Part shown: positions 1 to 6,659 of the stretch, one piece after another
Layout: every line of letters starts with the position of its first letter
Position numbering within the stretch: position 1 is the stretch's first letter
NCBI GenBank assembly: GCA_023394015.1
Contig: JAEXBL010000110.1
Span: 1 to 6,659, forward strand
Length of the DNA: 6,659 bases
Direction of reading: 5' to 3'
Origin: Pseudomonadota bacterium
GTDB lineage: Bacteria > Pseudomonadota > Gammaproteobacteria > Burkholderiales > Burkholderiaceae_C
Translations under genes and position numbers: made by a program
The notes under the pieces: model-generated
The model's input: only the letters and a program-made list of their open reading frames with translations
What the model was told of the DNA's origin: nothing
Database searches by the model: none

Positions 1-2
1 CC

Positions 3-605
3 TTCGGCGTGCAGGCCATGCGCAACGCGCTGGAGCGGGCCATGGGCCGCTGCGGGCGCCATGCGCGTGCCCACGCGCGGCCGGTGGCCAGCAAGCCGGC
101 GCCGCAGCCGGCGCCCCAGCCGCTGGCGGTGCCGCCGAAGGCGCCGGTGACCACGGCGTTCAGCACCTCGGCCTTCGGCATCACCGAGGTGCCAGCCGCC
201 TCGCGCGCCCGCCCGGCCGAGGCGCTGCCGCAGATCGGCGAGGGCAGCCTCGGCCTCGAGGCCTTCGCCGCCTGCATCGAAACCTCGCCCTACCCGAGCT
301 GCCGCGCCGGCCTGCGCAACCTGGTCGCGCACCTGCAGGCGGGCACGGCGGTCGAGCTGAGCCTGACGCTGATCAACGGCCTGGTGTGCCATCCCGCCCA
401 GGGCTGGGCGGCCACCAACACCCCGCCGTCGGTGCTGCGCATGGTGTGCCAGAGCCGGGCGCTGACCCGGCACGTGAGCCTGAACCCACTGCCGGCGGAG
501 GCCGATGCGCGCGCACGCGTCGAGCGGCGCGGCATGGCCGTGCACCCGCTGGGCGAGATGCTGCACCTGCTGGCGCGCCTGGCCGACTGCCGCCTGCCGG
601 GCTGA
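3..605 (+). CDS. Hypothetical protein with proline-rich linker, probably 5'-truncated
   Basis: I do not recognise this protein. The frame is open to the left edge. A GTG at 9 and ATGs at 21, 42 and 60 are possible starts, but none has a visible ribosome binding site, so the gene probably begins outside the window. Counted from the GTG, residues 1-27 are rich in Arg, Ala and His. Residues 28-46 form an Ala/Pro/Gln linker (KPAPQPAPQP type). From about residue 80 to the end there is a more globular Leu-rich part with several cysteines (in TSPYPSCR, LVCHPAQGW, MVCQSR and ADCRLPG). No membrane segment or catalytic motif is evident. Strong GC3 bias throughout supports real coding. The gene ends in TGA, 30 bp from the stop of the convergent permease gene, so it is not part of the transport operon. 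Confidence 0.6.
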   Translation, partial: FGVQAMRNALERAMGRCGRHARAHARPVASKPAPQPAPQPLAVPPKAPVTTAFSTSAFGITEVPAASRARPAEALPQIGEGSLGLEAFAACIETSPYPSCRAGLRNLVAHLQAGTAVELSLTLINGLVCHPAQGWAATNTPPSVLRMVCQSRALTRHVSLNPLPAEADARARVERRGMAVHPLGEMLHLLARLADCRLPG

Positions 606-629
606 ATCTCGTCGAGTGAACCGCCCGCA

Positions 630-643
630 GCGCCTTCAGGCGC
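630..643. terminator. Small GC hairpin between convergent genes (weak terminator candidate)
   Basis: GCGCC at 630-634 and GGCGC at 639-643 can pair around a TTCA loop. The stem overlaps the TGA stop of the minus-strand permease (636-638) and lies in the 30-bp gap between convergent genes. There is no T-tract on either side, so this is not a canonical intrinsic terminator. It is listed only because of its position. Confidence 0.2.
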
Positions 644-1556
644 CCGGGTGGAAGGGCTTGCCCAGCGAGGCCGGCATGTTGACGCGGATCCAGGTCGGGT
701 TGCGCGAGATCAGCGCCAGCACCACGACGGTGGCCAGGTAGGGCAGCATGGTCAGGAACTGGCTGGGCAGCTGCACGCCCTGGCCCTGCAGGTGGAACTG
801 CAGCATGGTCACGCCGCCGAACAGGTAGGCGCCCAGCAGCACGCGCGCCGGCCGCCAGGTGGCAAACGTCGTCAGCGCCAGCGCGATCCAGCCCTTGCCG
901 GCCACCATGCCCTCCACCCACAGCGGCGTGTAGATCACCGACAGGTAGGCCCCCGCCAGCCCGCACAGCGCGCCGCCGAACACCACCGCCGCCAGCCGGA
1001 TGCGGCGCACGGGGTAGCCCAGCGCGTGGGCCGACTCGGGCGCTTCGCCCACCGAGCGCAGCACCAGCCCGCCGCGCGTGCGGTACATGAACCAGATCAG
1101 CCCCGCCGCCAGCAGCATGGCGCCATAGACCAGCGGGTGGTGCCTGAACAGGGCCGGCCCGAGCACCGGCACATCGCCCAGGCCCAGCCAGCTGAACCGC
1201 GGCCGGTCCGGCAGCCGCGCCTGCACGTAGCCGATGCCCACGAAGGCCGAAAAGCCCACGCCGAACAGGCTCAGCGCCAGCCCGGTGGCGTACTGGTTGG
1301 TGTTGAGCCAGATCACCAGCCAGCCGAAGACGGCCGCCAGCAGCGCGCCCGCCGCCGCCCCGGCGGCAAAGCCGGCCCAGTCGCTGCCGCTGTGCACCAC
1401 GGCGGCAAAGCCGGCGATGGCGGCGCACAGCATCATGCCTTCGGCGCCCAGGTTGACGATGCCGGCCTTCTCGTTGATCAAGAGGCCCAGCGCCGCCAGC
1501 GCCAGCACGGTGCCGGCGTTCAGCGTGGCGGCGAACAGCAGGGCGTAGGTGTCCAT
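636..1556 (-). CDS. ABC transporter permease, BMP-type nucleoside importer (second permease, NupC/YufQ-like)
   Basis: This is an integral inner-membrane permease of the BPD_transp_2 family (the RbsC/Nup class), and would form the translocation channel with the permease encoded upstream. The 306-residue product has the family's usual length. It starts with a hydrophobic helix, followed by the diagnostic segment AGIVNLGAEGMM (residues 31-42), which is typical of the YufQ/NupC partner. About eight to nine hydrophobic segments follow. The cytoplasmic coupling loop that contacts the ATPase lies near residues 168-190 (SVGEAPESAHALGYPVRRIR). I chose the ATG at 1556 because family similarity begins there. 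The frame stays open to an ATG at 1646, but those 30 extra residues are Arg/Ser-rich and encoded by repeat DNA. No good Shine-Dalgarno precedes 1556; only GAG touches the ATG. The substrate class (purine nucleosides or bases) is inferred from the family and from the neighbouring xdhA and deaminase genes. Confidence 0.9.
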   Translation of the reverse strand: MDTYALLFAATLNAGTVLALAALGLLINEKAGIVNLGAEGMMLCAAIAGFAAVVHSGSDWAGFAAGAAAGALLAAVFGWLVIWLNTNQYATGLALSLFGVGFSAFVGIGYVQARLPDRPRFSWLGLGDVPVLGPALFRHHPLVYGAMLLAAGLIWFMYRTRGGLVLRSVGEAPESAHALGYPVRRIRLAAVVFGGALCGLAGAYLSVIYTPLWVEGMVAGKGWIALALTTFATWRPARVLLGAYLFGGVTMLQFHLQGQGVQLPSQFLTMLPYLATVVVLALISRNPTWIRVNMPASLGKPFHPGA

Positions 1557-1565
1557 CTCAAATGC

Positions 1566-1694
1566 AATGACCGATGACGAATGACGGTGGCTGCGCCGAC
1601 CCATGACCAATGACCGGCGCTGCTGGGATCGTCGGCCCTTTGCCATTGGTCATCGAAGCCGCGCCAGTGGCGAAGTCATTCGTCATTGGTCATT
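1566..1694. repeat. Nested inverted array of GTCATTN heptamers
   Basis: Four clusters of a 7-bp unit (NATGACN on one strand, GTCATTN on the other) lie between the two permease genes. The outer arms are AATGACCGATGACGAATGAC at 1566-1585 and the reverse complement of AATGACCAATGACGAATGAC at 1675-1694, matching at 19 of 20 positions. The inner arms, ATGACCAATG at 1603-1612 and CATTGGTCAT at 1644-1653, match perfectly. The whole is a 129-bp fold-back structure with a loop of about 31 bases. Its right end encodes the last three residues and the stop of the upstream permease, and its left end is 9 bp from the ATG of the downstream permease. It resembles the heptanucleotide tandem repeats (STRR) of cyanobacteria in form only. 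Its origin is unknown to me. Confidence 0.85.
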
Positions 1695-2744
1695 CCCCCA
1701 GCGCACCCGGTAGTTCACCAGCGTGTCGCAGGCCAGCAGGGTGAACAGCAGCAGCCCCTGGAACACGCCGGTCAGCGACTTGGGCAGGCCCAGGCGGGAC
1801 TGCGCCAGCTCGCCGCCGATGTAGAACATGCTCATCAGGATCGCTGCCAGCACCATGCCGAAGGGGTGCAGCCGCCCGACGAAGGCCACGATGATGGCGG
1901 CAAAGCCGTAGCCGGCCGGCACGTAGGGCGTCAGTTGGCCCAGCGGCCCCGCCACCTCCAGCGCGCCGGCCAGGCCGGCGGTGCCGCCGGAAATCAAGAG
2001 CGCCGTCCACAGCGCGCGGCGCGACGAAAAGCCCGCGTAGCGCGCCGCCGCCGGCGCCAGCCCGCCCACCTGCTGGGCAAAGCCGGAGCGTGTGCGAAAC
2101 AGGTACACCCACAGCAGCGCCGCGCCGCCCAGCGCCAGCAGCGCGCCCAGGTTGACGCGCGAGCCGGCCATCAGGCGCGGGATCTGCGTCACCTTCTCGA
2201 AGGTGCGCGTCTGCGGAAAGTTGTAGCCGGCCGGGTCCTTCCACGGCCCGTAGACCAGGTAGCCCAGCACCTGGATCGCCACGTAGACCAACATCAGGCT
2301 GACCAGGATCTCGCCGGCGTTGAAGCGGTCGCGCAGAAAGGCCGTGATGCCGGCCCACGCCATGCCGCCCAGCACGCCGGCCAGCAGCACGGCGGCGACG
2401 ATCCAGCGGCCGGTGTCGGGCCCGGCCAGCAGCGCCATGCCGCCGGCGGTGATGGCGCCGATGACGAACTGCCCCTCGGCGCCGATGTTCCACACGTTGG
2501 AGCGAAAGCACACCGCCAGCCCGAGCGCGATCAGCAGCAGCGGCGTGGCCTTCACGCCCAGCTCGCCCAGCGCGTAGGCGGACTTGACCGGCTCCCAGAA
2601 GAACACCTGCAGCCCGCGCACCGGGTCCTTGCCCATCAGGCTGAACAGCAGCACGCCGATGCCGACCGTGATCGCCAGCGCCAGCAGCGGCGAGGCCCAG
2701 GTCCAGGCGCGCGAGGGGGCGGGGCGGGGCTCAAGCCGCAGCAT
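1683..2744 (-). CDS. ABC transporter permease, BMP-type nucleoside importer (first permease, NupB/YufP-like)
   Basis: Inner-membrane permease of the BPD_transp_2 family, 353 residues, the usual size for the NupB/YufP partner. A short cytoplasmic N-terminus (RLEPRPAPSRAW) precedes a first helix at about residues 18-36. The diagnostic motif FRSNVWNIGAEGQFVIGA is at residues 80-97. A periplasmic loop follows at about 166-195 (GPWKDPAGYNFPQTR). The cytoplasmic coupling loop is near 217-245 (RTRSGFAQQVGG...ARYAGFSSRRALW), and the last helices end near residue 340. The ATG at 2744 has a Shine-Dalgarno on the minus strand (GGAG at 2752-2755, 7 nt spacing) and lies 14 bp inside the end of the ATPase gene, so translation is probably coupled. 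The last three residues, NDQ, and the TGA stop are encoded by the heptamer repeat, so the natural C-terminus may have been altered slightly. This should be tolerated because the tail follows the last membrane segment. Confidence 0.92.
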   Translation of the reverse strand: MLRLEPRPAPSRAWTWASPLLALAITVGIGVLLFSLMGKDPVRGLQVFFWEPVKSAYALGELGVKATPLLLIALGLAVCFRSNVWNIGAEGQFVIGAITAGGMALLAGPDTGRWIVAAVLLAGVLGGMAWAGITAFLRDRFNAGEILVSLMLVYVAIQVLGYLVYGPWKDPAGYNFPQTRTFEKVTQIPRLMAGSRVNLGALLALGGAALLWVYLFRTRSGFAQQVGGLAPAAARYAGFSSRRALWTALLISGGTAGLAGALEVAGPLGQLTPYVPAGYGFAAIIVAFVGRLHPFGMVLAAILMSMFYIGGELAQSRLGLPKSLTGVFQGLLLFTLLACDTLVNYRVRWGNDQ

Positions 2745-4275
2745 GGTCTAACTCCATTTCTTGCAGGTGCTGCTGCACCTCGCCATGCCACAGCCCGCTC
2801 ATCCACTCGCCGATCAGCTCCACCGTGGCCTGCGCGCGCTCGATGGCGGGCGACAAGCGGCCCTTGGCCATCACCTGCAGGCGATCGCACAGCTCGAACA
2901 GCTCGTCCAGCTCCTCGCTCACCACCAGCACCGCGCAGCCGGCGCCGGCCAGGGCCAGGAGCTCGGCGCGGATCTGCGCCGCCGCGCCCACGTCCACGCC
3001 CCAGGTCGGCTGCGAGACGATCAGCAGCTTCGGCGCCGCGTCGATCTCGCGCCCCATGATGAACTTCTGCAGGTTGCCGCCCGAGAGCGATCTGGCCGGC
3101 GCCTGCGGCCCCGCCGTCTTGACCTTGAAGCGCTCGATGATGCCCGCCGCCTGCGCGCGCAAGGCGCCCACGCGCAGCCAGCCCCCGGGGCCCACGGCCT
3201 CGCGCCGGGTCAGCAGCAGGTTGTGCGCCAGGCTCATCTCGGGCACGGCGCCTCTGCCCAGGCGCTCCTCGGGCACGAAGTGCAGGCCCAGCGCGCGGCG
3301 GTGGCCGGGCGAGCGCTGGCCAGCCGGCTGGCCTGCTATGGCTATCGAAGCTGCCGGCGCCCGCCGGTCCTCGCCCGACAGCGCCAGCAGCAGCTCGCGC
3401 TGGCCGTTGCCGGAAACCCCGGCAATGCCCAGCACCTCGCCCGCGCGCACCTGCAGCGAGACATCGACCAGGTCGACGCCGAAGGGCGAATCGCGCTTCA
3501 GGTCCAGCCGCTGCACCTGCAGCACCACCGCGCCCGGCTGGCGATCGGGCCGGGCCAGCTCGGGCGGCTCGGCGCCGATCATCAGACGGCTCAAACTGGC
3601 GTTGCTTTCCTCGCGCGGGTCGCACACGCCGGTCACGCGGCCGCCGCGCATCACCGTGCAGGCGCTGCACAGGGCGCGAATCTCGTGCAGCTTGTGGCTG
3701 ATGTAGAGGATGCTGCAGCCTTCGGCCGCGAGCTGGCGCAGGGTGACGAACAGCTTGTCCACCGCCTGTGGCGTGAGCACCGAGGTCGGCTCGTCCAAGA
3801 TCAGCAGCTTCGGGTTGCCCAGCAGCGCGCGGATGATCTCCACCCGCTGCATCTCGCCCACGCTCAGGGAGTGCACCGGGCGCGCCGGGTCGATGTCCAG
3901 GCCGTAGGTGGCGGCGGTCCGGGTGATGCGCTGCGTCACCTCGGCCAGCGTCAACGCCTTGTCCAGGCCCAGCCACACGTTCTCGGCCACGGAAAGCGTC
4001 TCGAACAGGCTGAAGTGCTGGAACACCATGGCGATGCCCAGCGCGCGCGCCTGCTGCGGGCTGCGAATCGCTACCTGCTGGCCGTCGAATTGGATCTCGC
4101 CGGCGTCGGGCTTCACCGCGCCGTAGATGATCTTCATCAGCGTGCTCTTGCCGGCGCCGTTCTCGCCCAGCACGGCGTGGATCTCGCCCGGCTGCACGCT
4201 GAGCGACACCTCGTCGTTGGCCACCACGCCGGGGTAGCGCTTGGTGATGCCGGTGAGCTGCAGGCGGGCGGGCAT
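2731..4275 (-). CDS. ABC transporter ATPase with two nucleotide-binding domains (NupA/YufO-like)
   Basis: Energy-coupling subunit of the nucleoside importer, 514 residues, two fused ATPase domains as in the RbsA/NupA/YufO class. Domain 1 is complete: Walker A GENGAGKST (37-45), Q-loop Gln86, signature LSVGEMQ (137-143), Walker B LLILDEP (157-163) and H-loop His194. Domain 2 is degenerate in the way usual for this class: GVSGNGQ (286-292) replaces Walker A and lacks the Lys, the signature LSGGNLQ (397-403) is intact, Walker B reads LLIVSQP (417-423) without Asp-Glu, and SEE (453-455) replaces the H-loop. Composite ATP sites in which domain 1 provides hydrolysis are therefore likely. I chose the ATG at 4275 because similarity begins at MPARLQLTGITKRYPG. 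The frame is open to a TTG at 4386, but the extra 37 residues look non-coding. There is no clear Shine-Dalgarno at 4275. The gene overlaps the next permease gene by 14 bp. Confidence 0.93.
   Translation of the reverse strand: MPARLQLTGITKRYPGVVANDEVSLSVQPGEIHAVLGENGAGKSTLMKIIYGAVKPDAGEIQFDGQQVAIRSPQQARALGIAMVFQHFSLFETLSVAENVWLGLDKALTLAEVTQRITRTAATYGLDIDPARPVHSLSVGEMQRVEIIRALLGNPKLLILDEPTSVLTPQAVDKLFVTLRQLAAEGCSILYISHKLHEIRALCSACTVMRGGRVTGVCDPREESNASLSRLMIGAEPPELARPDRQPGAVVLQVQRLDLKRDSPFGVDLVDVSLQVRAGEVLGIAGVSGNGQRELLLALSGEDRRAPAASIAIAGQPAGQRSPGHRRALGLHFVPEERLGRGAVPEMSLAHNLLLTRREAVGPGGWLRVGALRAQAAGIIERFKVKTAGPQAPARSLSGGNLQKFIMGREIDAAPKLLIVSQPTWGVDVGAAAQIRAELLALAGAGCAVLVVSEELDELFELCDRLQVMAKGRLSPAIERAQATVELIGEWMSGLWHGEVQQHLQEMELDHAAA
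2752..2755 (-). promoter_or_regulatory. Ribosome binding site of the first permease gene
   Basis: GGAG on the minus strand, 7 nt before the ATG at 2744 and inside the last codons of the ATPase gene. It supports the 2744 start and coupled translation. Confidence 0.6.
3318..3333. repeat. Perfect 16-bp palindrome inside the ATPase gene
   Basis: GGCCAGCCGGCTGGCC reads identically on both strands. It encodes part of the loop AGQPAGQ between the first part of ATPase domain 2 and the VPEERLGRG segment. It abuts the degenerate repeat copy at 3333-3359. In GC-rich coding DNA such palindromes also arise by chance. Confidence 0.5.
3333..3359 (+). repeat. Degenerate interspersed-repeat copy A (within the ATPase gene)
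   Basis: This 27-bp segment matches the segment at 5528-5554 at 19 of 27 positions in the same orientation, sharing the blocks TGCTA, GAAGCTGC and GCG. It is noticeably more AT-rich than its surroundings. It encodes residues of the variable stretch RRAPAASIAIAG in ATPase domain 2, a position where family members differ. From memory, the pattern TGCTAT...ATAGCTGC..GCGC is common in Comamonadaceae genomes. That identification is unverified. Confidence 0.4.
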
Positions 4276-4408
4276 GGCGTGGTGTGGCTGGTCAAACAGA
4301 CCGTTTGGGGCTGTGCATTCGGCGCGGGCAGCTATGGAAAAAGGAGTGATGTAACAGATCGTGCGCGCCCGCGCGTGGTCACGCAATGTAGCACCGCTGG
4401 CGCGTGCT
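4276..4408. other. Gap between deaminase and ATPase genes
   Basis: This 133-bp non-coding stretch lies inside the minus-strand cluster. It is locally less GC-rich than the genes and holds the inverted repeats at 4290-4307. I see no convincing sigma70 promoter and no intrinsic terminator. The ATPase gene could be transcribed from the deaminase promoter or from its own start in this gap; the sequence does not decide between these. Confidence 0.4.
4290..4307. promoter_or_regulatory. Overlapping inverted repeats, candidate operator in the ATPase leader
   Basis: Two overlapping dyads are visible: GGTC-AAACA-GACC at 4290-4302 and CAAAC-AGACC-GTTTG at 4293-4307. They lie 15-32 bp upstream of the ATPase ATG on the minus strand, in an otherwise plain gap. 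Short dyads of this kind are typical of dimeric repressors such as GntR-family regulators, but I cannot assign a regulator and none is encoded in the window. Confidence 0.3.
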
Positions 4409-4882
4409 TCAGCCCCGGGCGGCGGCGTCCTGCAGCACCGCCATGGCCTCGTCTTGCAGCACGCCGCCCGTCACCGGCACCGGCGGCTGGGCACTGCCCA
4501 GCAGCTCGGCGCAGCGCGCCGGCAGCAGCGGGCCGCCCAGCAGCTCGGCCATGTCGGGCTGCGGCGCGGCCCACACCACGCGGCCCACGCCGGCCCAGTA
4601 CATGGCGCCGGCGCACATGGCGCAGGGTTCGCCGCTGGCGTACACGGTGGCGCCTTGCAGCGCGGCGGCGCCCAACTGGCGGGCGGCTTCGCGCACCAGC
4701 ACCATCTCGGCGTGGGCGGTGCAGTCCTGCGCCGTGTGTTGGCGGTTGCGCTCGGTCAGCAGCACCTGGCCGGCGGGCGAGACCAGGGTGGCGCCGTAGG
4801 GCATGTCGCCCGCGTCCAGTGCCTGGCGCGAGGCGGCGATGGCCAGGCGCATGGGGGGCAGGTCGGCGTCGGTGGCGGTCAT
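4409..4882 (-). CDS. Zinc-dependent nucleobase/nucleoside deaminase (CDA superfamily), guanine deaminase-like
   Basis: Cytosolic hydrolytic deaminase of 157 residues, the usual length for the dCMP/cytidine-deaminase fold (GuaD/TadA branch). The zinc site is complete: HAE at 57-59 (His57 ligand, Glu59 proton shuttle) and PCAMC at 86-90 (Cys87 and Cys90 ligands). MPYGATLV near residues 27-34 is the usual substrate-pocket strand. The segment AGAMYWA (91-97) resembles the GAIYWA of Bacillus GuaD more than the GAMIHSR of E. coli TadA, and the tail lacks the basic C-terminus of TadA. Together with the adjacent xdhA and purine importer genes, guanine to xanthine is the most attractive reaction. A different purine substrate remains possible, and tRNA-adenosine deamination is less likely. 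The start at 4882 is fixed by AAAGGAG 5 nt upstream. The gene is divergent from xdhA and 133 bp ahead of the ATPase gene. Confidence 0.85.
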   Translation of the reverse strand: MTATDADLPPMRLAIAASRQALDAGDMPYGATLVSPAGQVLLTERNRQHTAQDCTAHAEMVLVREAARQLGAAALQGATVYASGEPCAMCAGAMYWAGVGRVVWAAPQPDMAELLGGPLLPARCAELLGSAQPPVPVTGGVLQDEAMAVLQDAAARG

Positions 4883-4887
4883 GGCGG

Positions 4888-4894
4888 CTCCTTT
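4888..4894 (-). promoter_or_regulatory. Ribosome binding site of the deaminase gene
   Basis: AAAGGAG on the minus strand, 5 nt before the ATG at 4882. It is the strongest Shine-Dalgarno in the window and rules out the much longer open frame that extends upstream over xdhA. Confidence 0.8.
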
Positions 4895-4963
4895 GAGTGC
4901 GTGAACGGATGCCGGCAAGCGTAGCCCACATCCCTGGCCGCGGGGCGGGTTCAGCCGGCGGGG

Positions 4964-4992
4964 CTGCCGCGCACGGCATTTGGCGCCATACT
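4964..4992 (+). promoter_or_regulatory. Candidate sigma70 promoter of xdhA, placed for leaderless transcription
   Basis: CATACT at 4987-4992 matches four of six bases of the -10 consensus. CTGCCG at 4964-4969 matches three of six -35 bases at 17 bp spacing. The -10 ends 7 nt before the xdhA ATG at 5000, so initiation is predicted at or next to the start codon. Confidence 0.35.
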
Positions 4993-4999
4993 GCCGCGC

Positions 5000-6471
<1,472 letters not shown>

Positions 6472-6475
<4 letters not shown>

Positions 6476-6636
6476 GCACACACCAGCCCACGCCGCTGCC
6501 CGGCCAGGAGCCGCCGGTGCAAGACCCCGACCCGTTCGCGCCGCCCGCCCCGGTGGATGAGCCCGGCACGCCGCCGCTGCCACGCCGCGACCCCGGCGGC
6601 GAGCCGCCCGTGCAAGACCCCGAGCCCCGGCCATGA
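6472..6636 (+). CDS. Small proline-rich protein between xdhA and xdhB
   Basis: A 54-residue frame starts in an ATGA overlap with the xdhA stop and ends in an ATGA overlap with the next start, with GGAG 8 nt upstream. This is the architecture of a translated, coupled operon gene. The product is about one third proline, acidic, and lacks any hydrophobic helix, cysteine or signal peptide, so it is probably disordered and cytosolic. The motif EPPVQDP occurs twice, at residues 13-19 and 44-50. The underlying DNA (from 6508 and from 6601) matches at 22 of 23 bases with a 93-bp offset, implying an internal duplication. I do not recognise a family. Possible roles are a translational spacer or an assembly or partner peptide for xanthine dehydrogenase, but no function can be assigned from sequence. 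A chance frame is less likely given both overlaps. Confidence 0.6.
6508..6623 (+). repeat. 23-bp direct repeat pair within the mini-ORF
   Basis: Copies at 6508-6530 and 6601-6623 differ at one base and both encode EPPVQDP followed by an acidic residue. The offset is 93 bp, exactly 31 codons, so the frame is preserved. Confidence 0.75.
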
Positions 6637-6659
6637 ACGACCGGCCCGCGCTGCCCGCC
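6633..6659 (+). CDS. xdhB: Start of next gene, probably xanthine dehydrogenase large subunit (XdhB), cut by window end
   Basis: Only nine codons are visible, MNDRPALPA. The ATG overlaps the stop of the proline-rich mini-ORF in an ATGA. There is no strong ribosome binding site, so initiation probably depends on coupling. The assignment rests on the usual xdhA-xdhB order, because the short N-terminus itself carries no diagnostic motif. Confidence 0.55.

Larger units (their letters stand above)
4883..4999. promoter_or_regulatory. Divergent promoter region between deaminase gene and xdhA
   Basis: This 117-bp gap separates oppositely oriented genes, so promoters for both the transport/deaminase cluster and the xdh operon should lie here. 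Towards the deaminase gene a weak -10-like TACGCT is visible on the minus strand (4918-4923), without a convincing -35. Towards xdhA see 4964-4992. No strong operator dyad stands out. Confidence 0.55.

Noticed and set aside
411..435. Loss of Walker B Asp-Glu and Walker A Lys in ATPase domain 2 as a sign of a broken gene (protein residues 286-292 and 417-423; the coordinates given here are residue numbers)
   Set aside because: Such degeneration of the second domain is normal in RbsA/NupA-type fused ATPases, and the rest of the domain is intact.
1566..1694. CRISPR array or insertion sequence between the permease genes
   Set aside because: The units are 7 bp in opposing orientations without regular spacers, and there is no transposase gene or target-site duplication.
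2711..2730. Run of G tracts as a possible G-quadruplex
   Set aside because: Only three separated tracts of four or more G are present, and the run is explained by Pro/Ala/Arg codons of the permease N-terminus on the other strand.
1686..3059. Long + strand open frame opposite the first permease gene
   Set aside because: Gln/His/Arg-rich shadow frame. The minus strand carries the permease motifs and membrane helices.
4276..4386. 37-residue N-terminal extension of the ATPase from a TTG at 4386
   Set aside because: It has no Shine-Dalgarno, its composition is unlike coding DNA here, and family similarity begins at the ATG at 4275.
2761..4896. Very long + strand open frame opposite the ATPase gene
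   Set aside because: It is a shadow of GC-rich coding on the minus strand. The product is low-complexity His/Gln/Arg/Ala sequence without motifs, while the minus strand has complete ABC motifs.

Overview
The window is GC-rich (about 70% by eye), densely coding DNA with strong G/C preference at third codon positions. Gene content, protein style and a degenerate interspersed repeat suggest a betaproteobacterium, most likely of the Comamonadaceae (Acidovorax/Hydrogenophaga-like). That placement is an inference from familiarity; no marker gene is present. The theme is uptake and catabolism of purines.

Layout, left to right. (1) An unrecognised protein with a proline-rich linker is on the + strand (to 605) and probably starts outside the window. 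(2) It faces, tail to tail, a minus-strand transport cluster, listed here in transcription order: a small zinc nucleobase/nucleoside deaminase (4882 to 4409), a 133-bp gap, a double-domain ABC ATPase (4275 to 2731), a first ABC permease (2744 to 1683, overlapping the ATPase gene by 14 bp) and a second ABC permease (1556 to 636). These are the ATPase and both permeases of a BMP-type nucleoside importer (NupA/NupB/NupC, YufO/YufP/YufQ class). The substrate-binding lipoprotein is not in the window. (3) After a 117-bp divergent promoter region, the + strand carries xdhA (5000-6475), the 2Fe-2S/FAD subunit of xanthine dehydrogenase. Next comes a 54-residue proline-rich reading frame (6472-6636), joined by ATGA overlaps on both sides, and then the first nine codons of the next gene, expected to be xdhB.

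How the genes fit together: the ABC system would import purine nucleosides or bases, the deaminase could convert guanine to xanthine (or act on a related purine), and xanthine dehydrogenase would oxidise hypoxanthine/xanthine to urate. The divergent arrangement around 4883-4999 would allow shared control.

The most unusual features are: a nested palindromic array of 7-bp (GTCATTN) repeats between the two permease genes, which supplies the last codons and stop of one gene and reaches to within 9 bp of the start of the next; two related degenerate repeat copies inside the coding regions of the ATPase and xdhA; the proline-rich mini-ORF inserted between the xanthine dehydrogenase subunit genes; and an xdhA start with no ribosome binding site but a -10-like hexamer placed for leaderless transcription. 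No RNA genes, CRISPR arrays, insertion sequences or defence systems were seen.
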